The notes: a model not told the origin generated them from the letters alone. DNA of 58,442 nucleotides from Cardiobacteriaceae bacterium TAE3-ERU3 (GCA_019218315.1 JAHUUI010000003.1:1-58442); one strand, 5' to 3'; numbered from the stretch's first letter, positions 1-8,166 are shown. Translations and numbers: made by a program.

Positions 1-59
1 TTTGTGTGTTTTTCATGAATTCTTCCTGAGTATAAAAGCAGCTCCAACAATACTACATG

Positions 60-80
60 ATATGTTGATATACAACATAT
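60..80. promoter_or_regulatory. Perfect inverted repeat, probable operator
   Basis: Arms ATATGTTG (60-67) and CAACATAT (73-80) flank a 5-base centre, ATATA, so almost the whole site reads the same on both strands. It lies about 63 bases before the start codon of the XRE regulator at 143. XRE repressors commonly bind such palindromes in their own promoters, so autoregulation is a reasonable inference. It has no GC-rich stem or T-tract and so does not look like a terminator. Confidence 0.45.
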
Positions 81-142
81 TGAGGTGTTCATTTAAAAAG
101 TTCAATAAGCGACTCTACATGTTTTACGGAGAGAGTCTTTCA

Positions 143-529
143 ATGAGTGCCAATGATCTGAACCAGAGGATTGGACAGCGCATAGCCGTGCAGCGTTTAA
201 AAGTAGGTATGACGCAAGAGGATGTTAGCAAAGCTCTAGGGATGAATAATGAATCTATCTCACGCTTAGAGCGAGGTGCGGTTGCAGCATCAGTTCCGCG
301 CCTGATGGAATTAGCCGAATTGTTTGGTTGTAAAACCGGGGATTTTTTTCTTGACCAAAGTACGCTTCTGCAAGATCAGGCGGCTGAGATTCAAGAGCTA
401 TTAAATCGTGTCAGCCCCAATGCAAGACGGCATCTCGTTGAACAGCTGCGCCATTCTGTTGAGTGGGTCGAAGCATATGAACGTCAAATACAAAGTAAGT
501 TAGGAGAATCAGGTATCCGGAAGAATTGA
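143..529 (+). CDS. XRE-family helix-turn-helix transcriptional regulator
   Basis: A 128-residue cytoplasmic protein with an N-terminal Cro/CI-type helix-turn-helix at about residues 8-63. The recognition segment runs TQEDVSKALGMNNESISRLE (24-43), the classic XRE pattern. The C-terminal half is a short charged helical tail, with no peptidase or metabolite-binding domain. I chose the ATG at 143 because a GGAGAGAG ribosome-binding site sits just upstream and the HTH starts soon after; the frame is open further upstream but carries no domain there. Beside it is a recombinase remnant, so it may be a leftover prophage or integrative-element repressor. A perfect palindrome at 60-80 is a candidate operator. 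The target genes cannot be told from sequence. Confidence 0.85.
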   Translation: MSANDLNQRIGQRIAVQRLKVGMTQEDVSKALGMNNESISRLERGAVAASVPRLMELAELFGCKTGDFFLDQSTLLQDQAAEIQELLNRVSPNARRHLVEQLRHSVEWVEAYERQIQSKLGESGIRKN

Positions 530-820
530 AGTCTATGACCTAATACATAGGTTAAGCTGATGGGATGAATGGATAATCAATAAACCAAGCTGAAACCATC
601 TACACAAAAACTAAGACATATACTACTACCAGTAATGCTTCAGCAGAGGTGAGCATACATGTGGGTTTCATTATTGAGCATAATGGCTGAATACAAATAT
701 AACCAGTTCGGTATACTGGCATCACTTAATCACATATGAACGATCTATTTTATGGATACGCAGCCTAATTCTAAGTTTAGAGCTCCCCATCATACTCACA
801 GCTATATAAATCAAGTAGTG

Positions 821-1138
821 TCACCAGTGCACTAGCATCAACCCGTATAAAATTAGGCACGTAATTACTGTATACCGTAAACAGCCTTTTTGTTGATATT
901 CATCATGTCCCATCTGCTTGGCAATCCATTCCGGGTTTTCCCCGGAAGCCAGCCATAATGTTGCGGCAGTATGGCGTGTTTGATAAGCACGGCGGCGTTC
1001 CAAGCCGGCTCTTTCAAGCAATGGATGCCACACACTTCTATTGACGTTGTGATACTCCAGCGGGTTACCACGAGTATTGTAGAATACGAAATCGGAACGG
1101 CCCTTGGTCACCTCCAATTGTCTTTTCAGGATATTTAA
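821..1138 (-). pseudogene. Tyrosine recombinase (integrase) C-terminal remnant
   Basis: The frame encodes the C-terminal catalytic part of a phage/ICE-type tyrosine recombinase. The segments RSDFVFYNTRGNPLEYHNV and RRAYQTRHTAAT are followed by AKQMGH. The RH of the QTRHT box corresponds to the third and fourth catalytic-site residues and the GH to the last histidine. The nucleophilic tyrosine that should follow about 9-10 residues later in a VYG-type context is absent: homology stops near base 893 and the remaining residues are unrelated. The N-terminal arm-binding domain and most of the catalytic domain are missing. Reading upstream, the frame continues without interruption straight to the stop codon of the lyase gene at 1139, so the recombination junction lies at that stop codon. 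The remnant is certainly inactive. It marks a past integration or deletion event beside the catabolic block. Confidence 0.75.
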
Positions 1139-1951
1139 CTATATAAGGTTAAGTATTGCTTTGGCTCGCTCTATAACCGGCTTATCGACCATTTTACCAT
1201 TAAGCTGGAATGCGCCTTCACCGTGTTGCGCACAAGCAGCAAGGATCTCTTTTGCCCAGGCAATCTGTTCCTCATGATGCACACCGTAAACTTGCTGCAC
1301 AACGTCTATCTGTGCCGGGTGGATGCACAATGCACCAGAAAACCCTTGTGATAGACGATGCTCACAGCGCTGCTTCCAGCCTTCTTGATCGCGAAAATCA
1401 GCATACACACTGTCAATCGGTGCGCTAAGGTTAGCCAATCTGCTGTGCAATGTCAGCTGAAAAGCGAGTTGGTCGAAATATGCTGTCGCGCCGCTACCTT
1501 CAGTAGCAAAGCGCAAATCGCCAGTAAAATCCAGCGCACCAAATGACAGCGCATAGACTCCTTCAGCTGTAGCAATATCAGCCAAGTTTGCCAGACCACG
1601 CGCTGACTCCAACAGTGGTAGCAGCGGTTTGGCAAAACGCTGCCATAACTTATTCAAGCTATCTGCCGTTTCAGCTTTGGCGAGCATAATGCCATCGAAA
1701 TGACCGAGTTTTGTCAGCGCTTCACAATCAGCTGTGTATTCAGTACTATCAGCTGCATTGATGCGAATCCATATTTGCTTGGCTTGTTGCTCGCGCAACT
1801 TGTCGATGGTTGCCTGACGTGCCGCAGGCTTGTCCGCAGGCTGTACCGCGTCTTCCCAGTCGATAATCACCGCATCCGCCTTACCCGCCAAAGCCTTGTC
1901 CAGCAAAGCAGTTTTATGCCCTGGTACAAACAAATATGCACTAGCCGCCAT
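1139..1951 (-). CDS. ccl: CitE-like (HpcH/HpaI aldolase family) lyase, probable citramalyl-CoA lyase
   Basis: A 270-residue cytoplasmic TIM-barrel lyase of the CitE family. Seen in the sequence: the N-terminal LFVPGHK segment, DWEDAV (31-36), the acyl-CoA-binding Arg of WIRIN (R63), LLESARGL (E115) and FGALDFTGDL (D141), the last two being the usual Mg2+ ligands, and a C-terminal CIHPAQ box (209-214). Within the family this fits citramalyl-CoA, malyl-CoA or citryl-CoA lyases. With the neighbouring CoA-transferase and MaoC hydratase the best reading is (S)-citramalyl-CoA cleavage to pyruvate and acetyl-CoA, the last step of itaconate breakdown. The ATG at 1951 overlaps the end of the upstream CoA-transferase gene by 11 bases and has GGAG just before it, so translation is probably coupled. 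A recombinase fragment follows directly after its stop codon. Confidence 0.8.
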   Translation of the reverse strand: MAASAYLFVPGHKTALLDKALAGKADAVIIDWEDAVQPADKPAARQATIDKLREQQAKQIWIRINAADSTEYTADCEALTKLGHFDGIMLAKAETADSLNKLWQRFAKPLLPLLESARGLANLADIATAEGVYALSFGALDFTGDLRFATEGSGATAYFDQLAFQLTLHSRLANLSAPIDSVYADFRDQEGWKQRCEHRLSQGFSGALCIHPAQIDVVQQVYGVHHEEQIAWAKEILAACAQHGEGAFQLNGKMVDKPVIERAKAILNLI

Positions 1952-3119
1952 TGCTGATCTCCATACCAAGCTCCTGCAAAATTGCTGCATTGTGTTCACC
2001 AAGCGCCGGCACACGACCCATTGCTGCATTAAAGCGGTTACTTTGCGCTGGTGGCAACAAGGCTGGCAAGCTGCCAATTGGTGAATCTATTTCACACCAA
2101 CGGTTACGCGCCTGCAGCTGTGGATGCGCCCATACATCACGCATGGTATTGACCTGCGCATTGGCGATTGCGCCAGCTTCAAGCCGCTGCACGACCTCTT
2201 CACGGCTCAGCTCTGCGAAAGTAGCTTCAATGATGGCGCGCAGGCGCTCACGGTTGGTTACGCGTTTGCTGTTTTGCGCAAAGTCAGCATCACTAGCCAA
2301 TTCTGGCTGCTCTAATACGACATTACAGAACTGCTGCCATTCACGCTCATTTTGCAAACCAAACATCACAATGCCGTCTTTACACGGGAATGGGCCATAA
2401 GGGTAAATAGTCGCATGTGCCGCCCAAGCACGTGGTGGCGCGGGCTGATCGTGATAAGTATAGTAGAGTGGGAAGCCCATCCATTCAGTCAGGCATTCGA
2501 GCATCGAAACATCAATATGGCTGCCTTCACCTGTCTTACCGCGTAATAACAGTGCATTAAGGATACTGCTATAGGCGTACATACCAGCACAAATATCAGC
2601 AATTGAAATACCGGTTTTTGCCATTTGCGCTTCTTCAGGACCGCCTGTTACCGAGAGCAGACCACTTTCACTTTGGATCAAGAGGTCATAAGCTTTTTTG
2701 TCGCGATACGGACCATCCATACCATATCCGGAAATATCACACACAATCAGGCGCGGGTGCTTCTCGCTCAGCTGCTTATAGCCCAACCCGAGGCGCTCAC
2801 TGGCACCCGGTGCAAGGTTCTGCACCAATACATCAGCTTGTGCCACCAAGCGCTGTAGCACTGCATGCCCTTCTTCACTTTTAACGTTGATCGCAAGGCT
2901 TTCCTTACCACGGTTAACCCACACAAAATGCGAAGCCAAGCCATCGACTCGCTCATCGTAACCGCGCGCAAAATCCCCACCATCAGGGCGCTCTACTTTG
3001 ATGACGCGCGCACCCATGTCCGCCAATTGTCGTGTACAGAACGGTGCGGCAATCGCGTGCTCAAGGCTGACAACGGTAATGCCGTCAAGCGGCAAAGTCT
3101 GTTTGTTCTGCTTAGTCAT
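1941..3119 (-). CDS. ict: CaiB/BaiF-family CoA-transferase, probable itaconate CoA-transferase
   Basis: A 392-residue class III CoA-transferase, full length for the family. The N-terminus (LDGITVVSLEHAIAAPFCTRQ, 11-31) and the KVERPDGGDF motif (41-50) are typical. The catalytic aspartate that forms the acyl anhydride is D175 in the IADICAG motif, and GEGSHIDVSML follows at about 198-208. These enzymes move CoA from a donor such as succinyl-CoA to a free carboxylic acid. By context the acceptor is probably itaconate, giving itaconyl-CoA for the hydratase encoded just upstream. Mesaconate, citramalate or another dicarboxylate remains possible, because substrate choice in this family cannot be read from motifs. 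The gene overlaps the upstream MaoC gene by 8 bases and the downstream lyase gene by 11, a tightly coupled operon. Confidence 0.85.
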   Translation of the reverse strand: MTKQNKQTLPLDGITVVSLEHAIAAPFCTRQLADMGARVIKVERPDGGDFARGYDERVDGLASHFVWVNRGKESLAINVKSEEGHAVLQRLVAQADVLVQNLAPGASERLGLGYKQLSEKHPRLIVCDISGYGMDGPYRDKKAYDLLIQSESGLLSVTGGPEEAQMAKTGISIADICAGMYAYSSILNALLLRGKTGEGSHIDVSMLECLTEWMGFPLYYTYHDQPAPPRAWAAHATIYPYGPFPCKDGIVMFGLQNEREWQQFCNVVLEQPELASDADFAQNSKRVTNRERLRAIIEATFAELSREEVVQRLEAGAIANAQVNTMRDVWAHPQLQARNRWCEIDSPIGSLPALLPPAQSNRFNAAMGRVPALGEHNAAILQELGMEISNGG

Positions 3120-3942
3120 TGAAAGTTACCTCTCCTTGCTGAATCAGGCCATTCTCGTTACACGCCCACACTTCGGCACGATTATCATCCACCATTCGTC
3201 CTTCAAAGCGGATGTCATGCGGCAATTGCGAAGGACGCACACCGCGATAACGGAACGTCTTCACTGTGCGCTCTGGAAATTGGCGCTGTGCACAATGTAG
3301 CGCCAATGTTGCGATCATCGGACCATGTACAACCAAATGATCATAACCTTCAACATCGTGGGTATAAGGATAGTCGTAATGAATACGGTGACCGTTAAAG
3401 GTCAAAGCTGAATAGCGAAATAGCAAAGTACTATCAGGGCTAAGCGTTTCCGACCACTCTGCTTGAGGTGCTGCATCACTGCTGGTTTTTGCTGGGCTTG
3501 GCTCGCGGTACACCACGTCCTGATCTTCATGAATACACACTTCACCATCTTGGCTGTATTCGTGATGCAGACGCACAAACACGAGCCGACCGGTCGAACC
3601 GTGCTTTTCTTTAATTGAGGTAATCGTCGTTTTGCACTGCGCTACTTCCCCAACGCGCAATGGCTTCACAAACTCGAATGCCCCTCCGGCCCACATGCGG
3701 ATCAGCCCATCCATTGGTGGCAAGAAATCTCCGCGCTTAGGATGGCCATCCCCACCCAGCTCCTCCGCCGGCAGCTCTGGCTGGAAAAACATCCATTGCC
3801 ACAACATCGGCAAATGCTCGCTATCAGGTGTATGGCAACGTGCACCAATGGTTGCCTGCATACGGCGAACCAGAATACGGCTGATTTCGTCTTCACTTTC
3901 GCGTGATTTTCCTAGCCAAGCATCAAACATTCTCTTCTCCAT
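3112..3942 (-). CDS. ich: MaoC-like acyl-CoA hydratase, probable itaconyl-CoA hydratase
   Basis: A 276-residue double-hotdog protein of the HTD2/MaoC-like type. The C-terminal hotdog carries the hydratase signature TFNGHRIHYD (181-190) followed by YDHLVVHGP (200-208); H188 and D190 are the likely catalytic residues. The N-terminal half (about 1-150) is the FAS1-type dehydratase-like hotdog. Family members include mesaconyl-C4-CoA hydratase and the itaconyl-CoA hydratase of Pseudomonas. Context with CaiB and CitE homologues points to hydration of itaconyl-CoA to citramalyl-CoA. It is the first gene of the operon and is transcribed divergently from the LysR regulator gene. The start at 3942 (MEKRMFD) could instead be the Met at residue 5. 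Confident in fold and family, moderately confident in substrate. Confidence 0.8.
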   Translation of the reverse strand: MEKRMFDAWLGKSRESEDEISRILVRRMQATIGARCHTPDSEHLPMLWQWMFFQPELPAEELGGDGHPKRGDFLPPMDGLIRMWAGGAFEFVKPLRVGEVAQCKTTITSIKEKHGSTGRLVFVRLHHEYSQDGEVCIHEDQDVVYREPSPAKTSSDAAPQAEWSETLSPDSTLLFRYSALTFNGHRIHYDYPYTHDVEGYDHLVVHGPMIATLALHCAQRQFPERTVKTFRYRGVRPSQLPHDIRFEGRMVDDNRAEVWACNENGLIQQGEVTFND

Positions 3943-4053
3943 CAGTTAGCAAGATAGGTATACTTTAGCTAGCTTTATGCATTATGGAAATCAAAATATT
4001 GCAAAGAGCATTTTTGTATTTAACAAACGCTACTAACAAATAACTTCAAGCCA
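3943..4053. promoter_or_regulatory. Divergent promoter region between hydratase and LysR genes
   Basis: These 111 AT-rich bases separate the catabolic operon (minus strand) from its LysR-type regulator (plus strand). LysR regulators typically bind T-N11-A sites in such intergenic regions and control both directions. I could not single out one convincing T-N11-A palindrome or a clear -35/-10 pair by eye, so only the region is annotated. Confidence 0.45.
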
Positions 4054-4938
4054 ATGACGCCCACCCTTAAAGATCTTGCCCTTTTTATTCATCTTGCTGA
4101 CGCCCAACACCTTGGCAAAGGTGCCGAACGCGCCGCATTATCTGCTTCTGCTGCGAGTATTCGCCTTAAAGCACTGGAAGAAACTTTAGATTCTTCGCTA
4201 TTTCGTCGTCATGCGAAAGGATTGACCCTAACTCCAGCAGGCGAAGTACTCTACCAACATGCACGCCAAGTTATGAGCAGTGTTGAAAGCCTTAAACGCG
4301 AATTCTCCCAGCCTGATCATGAAACAGGCAAATTGTGCATCTACGCCAACACCACCGCCGTCATCGACATCCTTCCCGACATCCTCTCTTCGTTCATGGT
4401 GGCACATCCAAAAGTCAGTATCGATTTACAGGAAAAAGACCAGCGCTACATCGTTCAAGGCGTTGAAGACGGCAAAGTAGATTTTGGCATTGTTTCAGGT
4501 GAAATCAGTGCGCCAGCGTTATCTGTTATTCCATTTAGCCGCGATCACCTATGCGTGGTCTACTCATCACACCACCACTTTCTGCACAAAGGTAACATTA
4601 ACTACCGCGATACATTTCATTACCCACACCTCGGGCTTAGCGCCGACACCACCCTACAACGCTTCCTGCGCAAGCAGCAGGAATTACTCGGCGTTGAATT
4701 ACACCAGCGTATAGAACTATCCGGATTCGAATCTTTATGCAGGATGATAGAGGCTGGCGTTGGCATTGGAGTCGTGCCTGAGTCAACCGTCAGGCGCTAC
4801 GCTCAAATGATGGATATCCAATTTTTGCGTATCAAAGACCCATGGGCTGTTCGTGTTCGTAGCATTATCGTCAGTAACTATCATGCGCAAACACCACTAT
4901 GTCGTATGCTGATTGACGCTATCAAACAGCAGGGCTAA
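4054..4938 (+). CDS. LysR-family transcriptional regulator
   Basis: A 294-residue LysR-type regulator of full length. Residues 4-62 form the winged HTH, with the typical AERAALSASAASIRLKALEE recognition region and LFRRHAKGLTLTPAGEVLY wing. The effector domain, from about residue 90, has the two-lobe periplasmic-binding fold pattern, including IEAGVGIGVVPES near residue 235. It stands divergent to the CoA-transferase/hydratase/lyase operon and upstream of the TRAP transporter genes, the usual place for a pathway-specific activator that senses the substrate or its CoA ester. In P. aeruginosa and Yersinia, itaconate operons also lie beside a LysR gene. Here that role is inferred from position, not from residues. 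Confidence 0.88.
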   Translation: MTPTLKDLALFIHLADAQHLGKGAERAALSASAASIRLKALEETLDSSLFRRHAKGLTLTPAGEVLYQHARQVMSSVESLKREFSQPDHETGKLCIYANTTAVIDILPDILSSFMVAHPKVSIDLQEKDQRYIVQGVEDGKVDFGIVSGEISAPALSVIPFSRDHLCVVYSSHHHFLHKGNINYRDTFHYPHLGLSADTTLQRFLRKQQELLGVELHQRIELSGFESLCRMIEAGVGIGVVPESTVRRYAQMMDIQFLRIKDPWAVRVRSIIVSNYHAQTPLCRMLIDAIKQQG

Positions 4939-4959
4939 ATAATAAACTCCAAACTTCTA

Positions 4960-4988
4960 TTGACTAAAGATAATATCCTGATAATAAT
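4960..4988 (+). promoter_or_regulatory. Possible sigma-70 promoter for the TRAP operon
   Basis: TTGACT (4960-4965), a 17-base spacer and AATAAT (4983-4988) lie in the 154-base gap between the LysR gene and dctP. The -35 is good and the -10 is weak. An activator-dependent promoter would be consistent with that. Confidence 0.35.
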
Positions 4989-5092
4989 AATTAGCGGATA
5001 GTAACCCGCCGAATCATCAGGCAGATGGCTTTTTAAACCAAGCACATCAAATCTCGGCACTACCATTCAACCTTTAACCTCGGGAAGATATT

Positions 5093-6076
5093 ATGAATAT
5101 GAAAAAAAGTATCCTAGCTGCAGCACTACTCGCAACTATGACGTATGCAAATGCAGAAACCACCATCAAATTCTCACACATCGTTGCTCCAGATACGCCT
5201 AAAGGCCAAATGGCACAAAAATTCAAAGAAATTATTGAAGAGCGCAGCAATGGAGACATCAAAGTTGATATCTTCCCAAATTCACAGCTCTATAACGACA
5301 ACAAAGTACTCGAAGCACTCCTGCTCGGTGATGTACAAATGGCTGCACCTTCACTGTCAAAACTGCAGCGCCTGACCACTAAAATGCAAGTCTATGATCT
5401 GCCTTTCCTGTTTAAAGACATGGATGCTGTTGAGCGTTTCCAGTCAAGCGAAGTTGGTCAGGAATTGTTAAAGACTGTAGAACCTAAAGGCATTGTTGCA
5501 TTAGGCTACCTGCACAACGGCTTAAAGCAGTTCTCTGCAAATGATCCTATTCGAGTTCCTGCTGATATGGACGGCAAAAAATTCCGTATCCAGCAATCAG
5601 ACGTACTCGCATCACAATTTGAAGCTGTTGGTGCGGTGCCAATCAAGAAGCCATTCTCTGAGGTTTATACCCTGCTGCAAACCAAAGCTATTGACGGTGC
5701 TGAAAACCCATGGTCAAACATCTATTCACAGAAATTCCATGAAATCCAGCCTTACATCACTGAATCAAATAACGGTTTGCTTGACTACGTCGTCATTACC
5801 TCAAAATCTTTCATGGATAGTCTCCCGGAAGACCAGCAAGCTCTCGTGCGCGAAGCAGCCGACGAAGCCATTGCTTATGGTAACGGCCTTGCAGCTGAAA
5901 TCAATAACCGCGACAAACAGAGCATTATCGATAGCGGCTACAGCGAAATCATTGAGTTGACTCCTGAAGAACGCAAACAATGGGTTGACGCTATGCGCCC
6001 TGTCTGGAAGCAATACGAAGACCAAATTGGTGCGGACGTTATTGCCGCGGCAGAAGCCAGCAACGAAGCACAATAA
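5093..6076 (+). CDS. dctP: TRAP transporter substrate-binding protein DctP
   Basis: A 327-residue periplasmic binding protein. The signal peptide (residues 1-21, Lys-Lys then a hydrophobic core ending in YANA) precedes mature ETTIKFSH. The family fingerprint is present: KVLEALLLGDVQMA (71-84), KKFRIQQSD with the conserved substrate-carboxylate-binding arginine R165, and SEVYTLLQTKAIDGAENPW (189-207). The protein captures an organic acid in the periplasm and delivers it to the DctQM membrane complex. Because the operon sits beside the Ict-Ich-Ccl genes, the ligand is probably itaconate or a related C4/C5 dicarboxylate. The sequence GGGAAG precedes the ATG. A hairpin with a T-tract follows the stop, which probably lets this subunit be made in excess over the membrane subunits. 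Confidence 0.92.
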   Translation: MNMKKSILAAALLATMTYANAETTIKFSHIVAPDTPKGQMAQKFKEIIEERSNGDIKVDIFPNSQLYNDNKVLEALLLGDVQMAAPSLSKLQRLTTKMQVYDLPFLFKDMDAVERFQSSEVGQELLKTVEPKGIVALGYLHNGLKQFSANDPIRVPADMDGKKFRIQQSDVLASQFEAVGAVPIKKPFSEVYTLLQTKAIDGAENPWSNIYSQKFHEIQPYITESNNGLLDYVVITSKSFMDSLPEDQQALVREAADEAIAYGNGLAAEINNRDKQSIIDSGYSEIIELTPEERKQWVDAMRPVWKQYEDQIGADVIAAAEASNEAQ

Positions 6077-6093
6077 GCACTGCCAACTCTAGC

Positions 6094-6134
6094 ATCCATA
6101 CCTCGCCCCGCATGTGGCGGGGTATGGATTTTTT
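6094..6134 (+). terminator. Hairpin/attenuator between dctP and dctQ
   Basis: ATCCATACC (6094-6102) pairs with GGTATGGAT (6121-6129), and an inner CCCCGC/GCGGGG stem extends it. A run of T follows (6129-6134). Located 17 bases after the dctP stop and 26 bases before the dctQ start, it fits a partial terminator that raises dctP expression over dctQM. Confidence 0.7.
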
Positions 6135-6159
6135 ATTTACTCAACCACAAAGAAAAATT

Positions 6160-6708
6160 ATGGTTAAATTTATCCACCGCTTTGAAGAGGCAATCTTGTG
6201 CCTACTACTTACAGGGCTGACGGTTTTGGTATTTTTCGAAACGCTGCTTCGCTTTCAAGGCAAAGGTACGCTTTGGATGGAAGAAACTGTGCAATGGACG
6301 GTCGCATGGTTCGTACTATTTGGCGCATCTTACGGCGTACGGGTTGGCGCACATATCGGCTTAACCGTACTAACAGACAAAATTGCCCACCCTACCATTA
6401 AACGCATTATTGCCTTAATTGCAGTTGGCGTATGCATAGCCTATACAATTATCTTTCTCTACAGCTCATGGCAGTACGTCTATACCCAGTATCGTATCGG
6501 CTTTGGCATGAATGACCTGCCAGTCAAACAATGGATACCATACACTGGGCTCCTTATTGGCTTTGCGCTACTGTTAATCCGCTTCAGCGTTATCACATGG
6601 CAACTCCTTACAGGCAAGATCAATAGCCTCAACTATGCTGATGAGGCAAAAGAAAGCGTCGAGCAGCATGCCCAGCCTATGCCTAAAACCGAGGAGAATA
6701 TCCTATGA
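6160..6708 (+). CDS. dctQ: TRAP transporter small membrane subunit DctQ
   Basis: A 182-residue inner-membrane protein with four hydrophobic segments (about residues 13-35, 48-70, 88-110 and 125-148) and a charged C-terminal tail, the DctQ architecture. The segment WMEETVQWTVAWFVLFGASYGVR is typical of the small subunit, which packs against DctM in the sodium-driven TRAP complex. The frame is open further upstream to 6112, but that stretch lies inside the preceding hairpin. The ATG at 6160 (MVKFIHRFEEA) gives the normal N-terminus. The gene ends with an ATGA overlap into dctM. Confidence 0.88.
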   Translation: MVKFIHRFEEAILCLLLTGLTVLVFFETLLRFQGKGTLWMEETVQWTVAWFVLFGASYGVRVGAHIGLTVLTDKIAHPTIKRIIALIAVGVCIAYTIIFLYSSWQYVYTQYRIGFGMNDLPVKQWIPYTGLLIGFALLLIRFSVITWQLLTGKINSLNYADEAKESVEQHAQPMPKTEENIL

Positions 6709-8105
6709 CCACTATTTTTCTCTTTAGCATCCTTTTCCTCGGTATGCTACTTGGTATGCCAGTTGCGATTGCACTGGGGTTTTCTTCAGTATTAACCCTG
6801 ATATTTTTCACCAATGACTCCCTGCCAAGTATTGCCCAGCAATTTTATAGTGCCACCAGCGAACACTACACCCTGCTCGCTATTCCTTTCTTCATTTTAT
6901 CCTCGGCATTTTTGACGACCGGCGGTGTTGCCACCCGTATCATCAATTTCGCCAATGATTGCGTCGGCCACATTCGCGGCGGTCTGGCAATGGCATCTGT
7001 GCTCGCTTGCATGATCTTTGCTGCAGTATCTGGCTCATCACCGGCAACCGTTGCCGCTATCGGCTCAATTGTCATCGTCGGCATGGTCAAAGCCGGCTAT
7101 CCTGAAAAATTGGCCGCAGGCGTCATCACTACAGCGGGTACTCTCGGCATTTTGATTCCACCGTCAATCGTCATGCTCGTTTATGCCGCAGCAACGCAAG
7201 AATCAGCTTCAAAACTATTTGAAGCAGGGCTTGTTCCCGGCTTGATGATGGGCTGTGTGCTTATGGTCGCCATCTACATCGTTGCGCGGATTAAGAAACT
7301 GCCTTCATTACCTTTCCCCGGTTTCAAGCAGTTATTCACTAGCGGCGCTAAAGCTGCTGGCGGCCTGATGCTGATTCTTATCGTGCTTGGCACGATTTAT
7401 ATGGGTATTGCCAGCCCTACTGAAGCCGCTGCAATTTCAGCCGTATACGCCTTCTTTATTGCTGTTTGGGGATACCGTGATATCGGTCCACTTAAAGATC
7501 AGCCTTGGCGTAAATCTGGTGAGTCTCTTGCCAATGCTGTCGTACGCAATATCGGTGTGTCGTTACTCGCCATTCCCAAATGCTTTACCAATGAAGAGGT
7601 TCGCCACAGTATTCTGGATGCAGCCAAAGTCAGTATCATGCTGCTGTTCATCATTGCCAACGCGATGTTGTTTGCGCACGTTCTTACCAGCGAACGTATC
7701 CCTCACCACCTCGCCGAAGCAATCGTCAATATGAACCTGCAGCCGTGGATGTTCCTGATCATCGTCAATATCCTGCTACTGGTTGCCGGTGCTTTTATGG
7801 AACCCTCTGCAATCATCTTGATCATGGCGCCAATCTTGTTCCCAATTGCCGTCAAGCTTGGAATTGACCCAATTCACCTTGGCATCATCATGGTTGTGAA
7901 CATGGAACTTGGCATGCTTTCACCACCGATTGGGCTTAACCTATTCGTCACCTCATCCATCACTGGACGTGACCTTGGATGGGTAATAAAAGCAGTCGTA
8001 CCGTGGTTCTTATTGCTGATCTTCTTCCTTGGTTTGATCACTTACGTGCCACAAATTACCCTCGCATTTCCGGAGTACCTCGATCAACTCCGTCGTGGTG
8101 GGTAA
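6705..8105 (+). CDS. dctM: TRAP transporter large permease subunit DctM
   Basis: A 466-residue polytopic membrane protein, somewhat longer than the usual 425-430. It has the DctM family features LFLGMLLGMPVAIALG (residues 11-26), the AVSGSSPATVAAIGSI segment (about 107-122), GTLGILIPPSIVMLVYA (144-160), and a C-terminal GMLSPPIGLNLFV. It forms the substrate and Na+ translocation path. The extra length lies in a central cytoplasmic loop (about 250-300) between repeat halves. Its start overlaps the dctQ stop by four bases (ATGA), so the two are translationally coupled. A strong terminator follows, directly before a tRNA gene. Confidence 0.92.
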   Translation: MTTIFLFSILFLGMLLGMPVAIALGFSSVLTLIFFTNDSLPSIAQQFYSATSEHYTLLAIPFFILSSAFLTTGGVATRIINFANDCVGHIRGGLAMASVLACMIFAAVSGSSPATVAAIGSIVIVGMVKAGYPEKLAAGVITTAGTLGILIPPSIVMLVYAAATQESASKLFEAGLVPGLMMGCVLMVAIYIVARIKKLPSLPFPGFKQLFTSGAKAAGGLMLILIVLGTIYMGIASPTEAAAISAVYAFFIAVWGYRDIGPLKDQPWRKSGESLANAVVRNIGVSLLAIPKCFTNEEVRHSILDAAKVSIMLLFIIANAMLFAHVLTSERIPHHLAEAIVNMNLQPWMFLIIVNILLLVAGAFMEPSAIILIMAPILFPIAVKLGIDPIHLGIIMVVNMELGMLSPPIGLNLFVTSSITGRDLGWVIKAVVPWFLLLIFFLGLITYVPQITLAFPEYLDQLRRGG

Positions 8106-8129
8106 AAATTTTCATTAACCCTTAACAAA

Positions 8130-8166
8130 AGGCGGCAAATCGCGTATGATTGCCGCCTGATTTTTT
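8130..8166 (+). terminator. Rho-independent terminator after dctM
   Basis: AGGCGGCAA (8130-8138) and TTGCCGCCT (8150-8158) form a perfect 9-bp GC-rich stem, followed by GA and six T. It ends the TRAP operon. The T-run abuts the first base of the tRNA, so a tRNA promoter would have to overlap this hairpin or the tRNA would depend on read-through. Confidence 0.88.
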
